Origin: an uncultured Megamonas sp.
GTDB taxonomy: Bacteria > Bacillota > Negativicutes > Selenomonadales > Selenomonadaceae
Length of the DNA stretch: 10,562 nucleotides
Direction: 5' to 3'
Assembly: GCA_900554895.1 (NCBI GenBank)
Contig: USIX01000074.1
Span: forward strand, 1 to 10,562
Below are positions 5,012-10,562 of this stretch, piece by piece (the stretch's first letter is position 1; each line of letters opens with the position of its first letter). The translations under genes and the position numbers were made by a program. The notes beneath the pieces were generated by a model that saw nothing but the letters and a program-made list of their open reading frames with translations, was not told the origin of the DNA and ran no database searches.

Positions 5012-6012
5012 CAATATCCCGCCTTTAAGCTAAATGGCACAAATTCTTTTTCACCTATAATATATCTCTCCAACTTATAACAATCCAATCTTATAGCATT
5101 ACGATACGATGTTTTTCTTTTTAATGTCGGATGCTGAAATGTATTTTCCATACGTCCTTCAAAGGCACTGACAAAAATTTTTCTACCTTCCTCATTCAAT
5201 AAACAGTAATTCAGTTTTCTATTAAAATGTTTTTCCACTTGTATTTTTCGATTATTAACCAAATCAAAAATCGTCCTAAAGACAATTACCGGTTTAAAAA
5301 TTTCACTTATATCCAGACTTAATGAAAATCTTGTCTCTGTAGGTTCATGTAAAAAACTTATGCGTTGATCCAAATGCGTTTCATATATTATTGCAACTGT
5401 CTTAGCATATAAAAGACTGTTACCAAAAGATATTAAAGCATTTATCGGATTATCAGGCGGTCTTTTCACTCTTTTATTCATAGTAAAATCTTTCGGTAAA
5501 AAATATTTAAATGAACTGTAAAATCTAAGCCACAATTCACTTTCAACAGCAAGCAAAACTTTTATATTATCCGCATTCTCCACATCAGCATAGAATTCCT
5601 TGCGTATCCAATCAACAGTTTCCTTTACTTCTGACTTTCCATGTTTATAATAATGATATAATATTTCATAAATATTAATTCCTATTCCGCGCACAATAGT
5701 CTTAGCTACATAAAGTCTGCTATTTTGAAATCTTTCTACCTGTTTTATCAATAATTTTCCACTTCTATACTTATCTTTTGGATAAAAAGTTCCACTGTAA
5801 TAACCGTAATAGTTGAAAAAATGCAGCAAAACATTATTTCGAGCAAGAAAATCCAATAGTTTACTATTCACAGTAACTTCATTCAAGCAATAAATTTCCT
5901 TAATTATCTCAATCGGTAAATCTTTATGTTTTTCAGAATTTCTAAATTGCAATGTATTATCTTTACGAACAAGTTCGCCTATTGAAGTAATATATTGTAC
6001 ACTACCGTTCAT
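5011..6012 (-). CDS. cas1: CRISPR adaptation integrase Cas1 (type I-B)
   Basis: A 333-residue metal-dependent integrase that inserts prespacers next to the leader. The N-terminal beta domain contains ITSIGELVRKDNTL (8-21) and FLARNNVLLHFFNYYGYYSGTFYPK (55-79). The helical catalytic domain shows the conserved Glu in AVESELWLRFYSSF (Glu157), His222 in FLHEPTETRFSLSLDISEIFKP, and the acidic pair Asp234/Glu237. All expected catalytic positions are present, so the protein looks intact, and its length is usual for Cas1b. ATG 6012 follows a strong GAGGAGGG site, 18 nt after the cas4 stop. It overlaps cas2 by one base. The subtype call rests on the neighbourhood and on similarity to type I-B Cas1 sequences I remember. 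Confidence 0.96.
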   Translation of the reverse strand: MNGSVQYITSIGELVRKDNTLQFRNSEKHKDLPIEIIKEIYCLNEVTVNSKLLDFLARNNVLLHFFNYYGYYSGTFYPKDKYRSGKLLIKQVERFQNSRLYVAKTIVRGIGINIYEILYHYYKHGKSEVKETVDWIRKEFYADVENADNIKVLLAVESELWLRFYSSFKYFLPKDFTMNKRVKRPPDNPINALISFGNSLLYAKTVAIIYETHLDQRISFLHEPTETRFSLSLDISEIFKPVIVFRTIFDLVNNRKIQVEKHFNRKLNYCLLNEEGRKIFVSAFEGRMENTFQHPTLKRKTSYRNAIRLDCYKLERYIIGEKEFVPFSLKAGY

Positions 6013-6030
6013 AACATTCCCTCCTCAGCT

Positions 6031-6522
6031 TCAAATATAACAGAATTCATAATATGCACATTTTTTACAGCTTCTCTTATTTAATACTGCCGGAATTTCA
6101 TCCTGCTCTAATAACTTTTTAATCTGCTCAATATGTCTCTCTAACTGTTGTTCCAATTCCTCTGTAAGATTAACAATTATGATTTTTTTATCCGTTTTCT
6201 TTTTTTCAATAAATTCAAGTCTACCTTTTCGCACAACGCCTTTATCTTTCAATATCTTCAAATATAATATCAGTTGCCATTTCGCTGCTTCCACATCAGC
6301 ATCAGATTTTTTTGTTTCAGTTACATATTCTTCCGTAATCTTATCCAATCGGATATTTTCCAAAGCAAGTTCATTATTATCCTGTAGAGCTTTCTCTTCA
6401 TGTAAAACTCTGCCGATATTTACATCTTCGCTGTTATCTTCAAAATTTATACGATTACCAAATAAATAACATTGTCTTTTGCAATGGAAATAATAATTTA
6501 CCAATGTTCCATTTATCTGCAT
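6031..6522 (-). CDS. cas4: CRISPR-associated exonuclease Cas4
   Basis: A 163-residue RecB-family nuclease with an Fe-S cluster, which trims prespacers and helps select the PAM and orientation with Cas1-Cas2. Iron-sulfur ligands are Cys14 (in HCKRQC) plus the C-terminal Cys152, Cys155 and Cys161 (CKKCAYYEFC). The PD-(D/E)xK core shows His41, Asp60 (IRLDKI), Glu69-x-Lys71 (ETKK) and the AAKWQL helix (Gln83), so all catalytic positions are present. Start choice: the ATG at 6522 gives the family N-terminus MQINGTLVNYYFHC, with AAGGAAG about 9-10 nt upstream. A TTG at 6540 would add six residues (MKEDEI) and overlap the cas3 TGA by four bases. From the ATG, the gap to cas3 is 14 nt. It is 18 nt upstream of cas1, in the usual type I-B order. 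Confidence 0.94.
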   Translation of the reverse strand: MQINGTLVNYYFHCKRQCYLFGNRINFEDNSEDVNIGRVLHEEKALQDNNELALENIRLDKITEEYVTETKKSDADVEAAKWQLILYLKILKDKGVVRKGRLEFIEKKKTDKKIIIVNLTEELEQQLERHIEQIKKLLEQDEIPAVLNKRSCKKCAYYEFCYI

Positions 6523-6536
6523 AATTTCATCTTCCT

Positions 6537-9098
6537 TCAAACAAAATCCACAAAATCACTTACCTCTCCCTGAAGCCTGGCACGATTTAATTTTCCGTTA
6601 TCAAAATATTTTTCACCATCTTTAACACAGATAATATTACCTATTTTCTCATCATAATTGCTTAATGGAACCTTTTTTACCTTATACATAAATTCTGCCA
6701 TTTGTACCGTAATGCGGGAAAGTTTTACTCTATGTTCTGCATAACTCATTGAATAATCCTGTAAAAGTTCTTTATATCTTTCCCAAATTTCCACGCCATT
6801 AATAATTTCGCCCCGTTCATTTTTAATTTTCCTAGCCAGATATACCGTCATATTCCATGTATCATCGTCTATCAATTTCATTTGTTCTGCTATTTTTTCC
6901 CATTCTAAGCTTTGTATACTGTCAAAAAATCTATTATATTCAGCTTTATAATTCCTTTTGAGTATAGCTAATACTTTATCATAATACTCATTAAAATCTT
7001 TTTCCGCCAATGCTTTTCGCATTGCTTCATCAACTAACGTTAATTCCGTATTATTTCTGACATCATCTTTGTAAATGCTTCCGGCTTTGTCCAAATTAAA
7101 GAAATATACCTTACCTGATTTTCTGCATGAGCGATTTATACGTCCCAAAAATTGTTCTTCACTGTCCAGCTTAGAAATATCCTTATAGCCTAAATCCATA
7201 TCAATATCAACTCCTGCTTCAATAACTTGAGTTGAAACAAGAATTAAAGACTCTTTACTCGTTTTCACTCTCTGTAAAATCCGCTTGCGTTCTGCCATAC
7301 TGTCATCACCGGATAAAAGTTCTACAGTATAATTTATACTTTTATCCGATTTTAATTTTTCCCAAAAACGATGTGCCGTCGATTTTTTTATAAACTCAAT
7401 CATTATATGTCTGCCATTTCGCATCTGCTGCTTTATATGTTCTTGCAGATAATCTTCCAGTTGCTCGCCCTTTAAATCTGTTCTATCTAGAATTTCATAC
7501 GATAATTCCACTCTGTTTTTAAAAATGTTGTTATTGAAATATTTGTGTGTATTTTTCAGTAATACAGATGCAGCATTCTGATGATGTGATATTTTATCAA
7601 AATCAGGCAAAGTCGCTGACATAATGATAATTTTCATATTCAATAGTTCGGCGGCTGCTTTCAAATAACTGATAATTTGCGGCCAAAGAATATTTTTATA
7701 GCTTTGAATTTCATCCAGCACAATCACACTATTTACCAACTGATAAAAACTGAATACAGATTTTTGTTTATTATCGAACAATATATCAAATAAATTAACA
7801 TGTGTCGTAAGTACCATAGGATAATTCAAAAACTGCCGGTCAAACAATGCTTGCTGATATACCTTATCTTCATTTTCATCCTGTTTATCTATTTTAATCG
7901 GTGTTAATGAATTGAGCACAGCGATACTTTGCATTATAGACTGATTTTTAGCAAATATATTTGCTAAAGTTTCCGTATTCTGTTCAACAAGTGTATTAAA
8001 TGGATATACATAAAATATCTTCTTCAATCTTTTATCCAATTCCATCAACTTAAAACTTAAATTAATAGCAGTATTACTTTTACCGCTGCCTGTCGGTGCC
8101 TCCAGATAAAATATATTATTTTTGTACTCTTCGTTTAAAACCGCTTCCGCTTCGCAGAAAATCTCACTGCGCAAAACATTTATATCAGTCACTTTTGATA
8201 AATTCTGTTCATTTTGCGGAAAATTATTTTGCTGATAAGCACGTATACTTTTCATCAATGATGTACTTTCGTAAATCTCTTTCCATTCGCTTATATCATC
8301 TATATCCCCATCCTGCTTGAATTCCGAACCATTTTCAAATTCTCCAGTTGCATAATAATCGCTCGCCACCAGCAAAGAATACAGCATTTTTTCATATATA
8401 CATAAATATAAACTCTGCTCTTTAGAAAACTTCTTTGTCAAATCTTCACAGGCCGCTATCATATTTTTTATATCAACTTCAAGATATTCAATTTTTTTAT
8501 AATAAAGACCATTTTTATTTACAGCCCGTATTATTTTCAGCACTGTTCCATCATCCAATTTACTTTTGAATAAATTAAAAGAATTTAAATCACTGTGATG
8601 TCTGCTTATAATATACGCATGATATAAAACAAATGGTTTTAATATATTTTTTACTTTATAACCTACTTTACTTAAAATATCATATCTGAAATAATCCATA
8701 TAAAATACGGCTGACATCATTGCATGTTTTCTATCACTAAAATCACTTTGACCGTCAATAAATCCACTATCCATTGCCTGTTTTTGAAATAATGGATTTA
8801 TTTTTCCCATATCATGAAAAATCGGTATCGCAAATATCATTTCCTTTAAAATATTCTCAACTTTTACTTTAACTTTATTGTCTAAATCAGGCCAAATATT
8901 ATCACAAAATCTTTCAAATATATTTTCATATAGTTTTTGCTGCCAAATTTTTCTAAAGTATTTATACGTTCTATCAGTATGCTCTTGTAATAACTCATAT
9001 TCATAGCCTTTACTTTCATCATTCCTATCAATTTTTCTTTTATGTGCTTTATATCTGCTTAAATCTGTTATCAATTCATTTAAAATTACAGTTTCCAT
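6537..9098 (-). CDS. cas3: CRISPR effector helicase-nuclease Cas3
   Basis: An 853-residue fused HD nuclease and superfamily 2 helicase, recruited by the Cascade complex to unwind and degrade target DNA. HD domain: EHT (His40), FHDMGK (94-99, His95 and Asp96), KHAMMSA (His125), SRHHSD (His167 and His168) and ASDYYA (Asp247). Helicase: Walker A APTGSGKS (334-341), TTH (431-433), DEIQ (462-465) as the DEAH-type Walker B, SAT (494-496), STQVIEAGVDIDMD (622-635) and the motif VI arginine finger region GRINR (652-656). All motifs are intact and length is normal. ATG 9098 has AAGGAG with 8 nt spacing. A 63-nt gap after cas5 (9099-9161) is the widest in the operon and holds no clear promoter or hairpin. 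It is followed by cas4. Confidence 0.97.
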   Translation of the reverse strand: METVILNELITDLSRYKAHKRKIDRNDESKGYEYELLQEHTDRTYKYFRKIWQQKLYENIFERFCDNIWPDLDNKVKVKVENILKEMIFAIPIFHDMGKINPLFQKQAMDSGFIDGQSDFSDRKHAMMSAVFYMDYFRYDILSKVGYKVKNILKPFVLYHAYIISRHHSDLNSFNLFKSKLDDGTVLKIIRAVNKNGLYYKKIEYLEVDIKNMIAACEDLTKKFSKEQSLYLCIYEKMLYSLLVASDYYATGEFENGSEFKQDGDIDDISEWKEIYESTSLMKSIRAYQQNNFPQNEQNLSKVTDINVLRSEIFCEAEAVLNEEYKNNIFYLEAPTGSGKSNTAINLSFKLMELDKRLKKIFYVYPFNTLVEQNTETLANIFAKNQSIMQSIAVLNSLTPIKIDKQDENEDKVYQQALFDRQFLNYPMVLTTHVNLFDILFDNKQKSVFSFYQLVNSVIVLDEIQSYKNILWPQIISYLKAAAELLNMKIIIMSATLPDFDKISHHQNAASVLLKNTHKYFNNNIFKNRVELSYEILDRTDLKGEQLEDYLQEHIKQQMRNGRHIMIEFIKKSTAHRFWEKLKSDKSINYTVELLSGDDSMAERKRILQRVKTSKESLILVSTQVIEAGVDIDMDLGYKDISKLDSEEQFLGRINRSCRKSGKVYFFNLDKAGSIYKDDVRNNTELTLVDEAMRKALAEKDFNEYYDKVLAILKRNYKAEYNRFFDSIQSLEWEKIAEQMKLIDDDTWNMTVYLARKIKNERGEIINGVEIWERYKELLQDYSMSYAEHRVKLSRITVQMAEFMYKVKKVPLSNYDEKIGNIICVKDGEKYFDNGKLNRARLQGEVSDFVDFV

Positions 9099-9161
9099 AA
9101 AAGTGCTCCTTCTATTTACTAAAAATTTTCACAGCTACTATTATTATTAATCATTTGTTAA

Positions 9162-10001
9162 TCAATAGAAAACCACATATTTCTTATTTCTATAAAAATT
9201 ATCCTTTTTTTCTTTATCCGTATATACTTTATTATCTAAACAATAAACATTCTTATTATTTATTTCCGTTAAACTGCCCGTATATATAAATCTTTCCAAA
9301 TTATAATTATTTACCCATTCATCCAAAGAAAATGGTAAAGCTTCTTCGTATTTAAATTGACTATAAACACGAATTTCCTCTTTTGACAAAAACTCTCTCA
9401 AATCCTCACTATCAAGCCTTACCAGTTCAACATCATCTTTTTTTATAAAGCTGTCTATCCTGTAAAGTTCTTCATCTGCTAATTGGGTTTCATCTACGGA
9501 TATAAATTTGATATCTGCTAAATGGTCGTTTTTTCCCAGATACGGATAATATACGCATTTATGATTTTGAACGGCATCTTTCAGCTTTTCGGCTTCTTCG
9601 CAGTCAATCAAAACGCAGATTTCCCAAGCGGGATTTTCCAGCCACTGCTCTTTGACAATCAGATTACCGCCCTGTTCTTTTGAAGCATATCCTACTGAAT
9701 TATTAAATGATTGTATTTTTTTAGGAGTAATTCCCTTTTCTCGAAGCGGCAATATAGCCACTTTTAAATCCTTTAATCGTTCATAAAACTTCGGATAAGA
9801 CGGTTCCAATTTCGTTTTTTTCTTTTTCGGTTTTATCATATCCTGTATCTGCGTGTAACCACTATAACCCAATATTGCACCGAAAATCCCCAAAAGCGCC
9901 ACTTTATGAATATTGCCGTATGTGAAATAACAATACGTATTCACTTCCGGCTTTTTAAAAAACGCATTCTTTCCGCTGAGTTTAAATCTCAATATTTCCA
10001 T
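9162..10001 (-). CDS. cas5: Cascade subunit Cas5 (type I-B)
   Basis: A 279-residue RAMP-fold protein of the Cas5 family, which caps the 5' handle of the crRNA in the surveillance complex. The N-terminus EILRFKLSGKNAFFKKPEVNT followed by ALLGIFGAILGYSGY (35-49) is the Cas5 signature: a first beta strand, then a glycine-rich helix. The C-terminus KKYVVFY (273-279) is also usual for Cas5b. The middle (100-200) is less recognisable. In systems with a separate Cas6, Cas5 is non-catalytic, and I expect that here. ATG 10001 lies 3 nt after the cas7 stop, with AGAGGTG in the end of that gene as ribosome site. Subtype (Cas5b/h versus Cas5t) is from memory of similar sequences. Confidence 0.9.
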   Translation of the reverse strand: MEILRFKLSGKNAFFKKPEVNTYCYFTYGNIHKVALLGIFGAILGYSGYTQIQDMIKPKKKKTKLEPSYPKFYERLKDLKVAILPLREKGITPKKIQSFNNSVGYASKEQGGNLIVKEQWLENPAWEICVLIDCEEAEKLKDAVQNHKCVYYPYLGKNDHLADIKFISVDETQLADEELYRIDSFIKKDDVELVRLDSEDLREFLSKEEIRVYSQFKYEEALPFSLDEWVNNYNLERFIYTGSLTEINNKNVYCLDNKVYTDKEKKDNFYRNKKYVVFY

Positions 10002-10004
10002 AAA

Positions 10005-10562
10005 TTACACCTCTTTTAAGGTCAGGATATTGAAATATTTAGCGTCTTTTATATCTCCTTCTAAAATTGTAGTATACGGATTGTAATAAATTTCTATGCT
10101 ATCAATGGTATCTGCCATTTCTTTCAATAGCTCAACTAATTTTTCTATTTTTATACAATTTTTATCATCCTGCTTTTCAAATTCAACATATTCAGATAAA
10201 TTTGGCAGATACGTATCAATTTTTGTTTCCACAAATACGGCAAATTCATTTTCACAACCGATTTTGGAATTCGTGGCAAAAGCAGTCGCGGATACAAGAG
10301 CAGTACGTTTAAAATTCTGATAATCCTCGTCCGTATAACCTTCCGTTATTTCCAAATCCTTGCCAGTTTCATCTTTTAAATTTGCCATTTCTTTATAAGC
10401 AAGCGGATTTATTACAAACGGATAGAAATAATGTGCTTCACTGCTACCGATTTTTGTACCGAGTGTGGAATTTTTAGCCTCTTCATCTTCGTTATCCTTA
10501 TTTTTCTTTGTAGCAGTAGCATCACGGAAAGGCGATAAAATCTGCTGTTCTTCGGAAGTCGT
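10005..10562 (-). CDS. cas7: Probable Cas7, C-terminal part (gene cut by window edge)
   Basis: The leftward frame is open from the right edge to the TAA at 10005-10007, giving 185 residues of a longer protein. The ATG at 10388 is only an internal methionine: 58 more in-frame codons continue to the edge with no stop, reading FRDATATKKN, GTKIGSSEAHYFYPFVINP and so on. Later parts include TALVSATAFATNSKIGCENEFAVF and IDSIEIYYNPYTT near the C-terminus. I identify it as Cas7, the crRNA-binding backbone of Cascade, mainly because it precedes cas5 by 3 nt where cas7 sits in type I-B operons. I do not see enough to choose between the Csh2 and Cst2/DevR branches. The RNA-binding N-terminal half is outside the window. 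Confidence 0.75.
   Translation of the reverse strand, partial: TTSEEQQILSPFRDATATKKNKDNEDEEAKNSTLGTKIGSSEAHYFYPFVINPLAYKEMANLKDETGKDLEITEGYTDEDYQNFKRTALVSATAFATNSKIGCENEFAVFVETKIDTYLPNLSEYVEFEKQDDKNCIKIEKLVELLKEMADTIDSIEIYYNPYTTILEGDIKDAKYFNILTLKEV

Noticed and set aside
9099-9161. Extra promoter or small gene in the 63-nt gap between cas5 and cas3
   Set aside because: No paired -35/-10 boxes, hairpin or open frame was found beyond the cas3 ribosome site.
10005-10388. A complete 127-residue gene starting at ATG 10388
   Set aside because: The same frame stays open for 58 more codons to the window edge with protein-like sequence, so the ATG is internal to a larger cas7.

Overview
The window looks like a chromosomal segment of a low-GC Gram-positive-lineage bacterium (Bacillota). 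The class Negativicutes is my best guess from protein style, but I cannot prove it without a search. Ribosome binding sites are strong and purine-rich, promoters are SigA-like, and several genes use GTG or TTG starts. The left 4 kb is housekeeping. The right 6.5 kb is a type I-B-like CRISPR-Cas locus that runs off the right edge.

Layout: bases 2-58 hold what is probably the last 18 codons of a rightward membrane-protein gene. A stem-loop at 41-89 separates it from a leftward rsmH-ftsL pair (485-1420, 92-466), which has its own promoter at 1470-1498. Upstream of that is a second leftward pair: a secreted polysaccharide deacetylase (1508-2317) preceded by an Lgt-family membrane protein (2339-3139), with a promoter at 3188-3216. 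The Lgt homologue keeps the fold signatures but lacks several residues considered essential for diacylglyceryl transfer. It is the most unusual gene in the window. Two short rightward genes follow: a DUF1858 CxxC protein (3291-3494) with its own terminator, and a YbaK-type aminoacyl-tRNA deacylase (3594-4058).

From 4111 rightward everything reads leftward. A seven-repeat, six-spacer CRISPR array (4111-4538) has its leader on the right (4539-4720) with a well-formed promoter just before the first repeat. Next come cas2, cas1, cas4, cas3, cas5 and the 3' part of a probable cas7, in tight operon spacing. The order cas7-cas5-cas3-cas4-cas1-cas2-array is the usual type I-B arrangement. The genes expected before cas7 (cas8b and cas6) would lie beyond the right edge. 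Functionally, Cas4-Cas1-Cas2 would select and insert new spacers at the leader end, the array transcript would be cut by an off-window Cas6, and Cas7/Cas5 (with an off-window Cas8b) would form the surveillance complex that recruits Cas3. A 12-bp stem-loop at 4071-4106 is placed to stop both ybaK from the left and the array transcript from the right.

I do not see a novel defence system: the CRISPR-Cas locus appears canonical as far as it is visible. The observations most worth a check are the Lgt-like protein without its catalytic residues, its pairing with a deacetylase, the separation of rsmH-ftsL from the rest of the cell-division cluster, and the compact transcription signals around the array.
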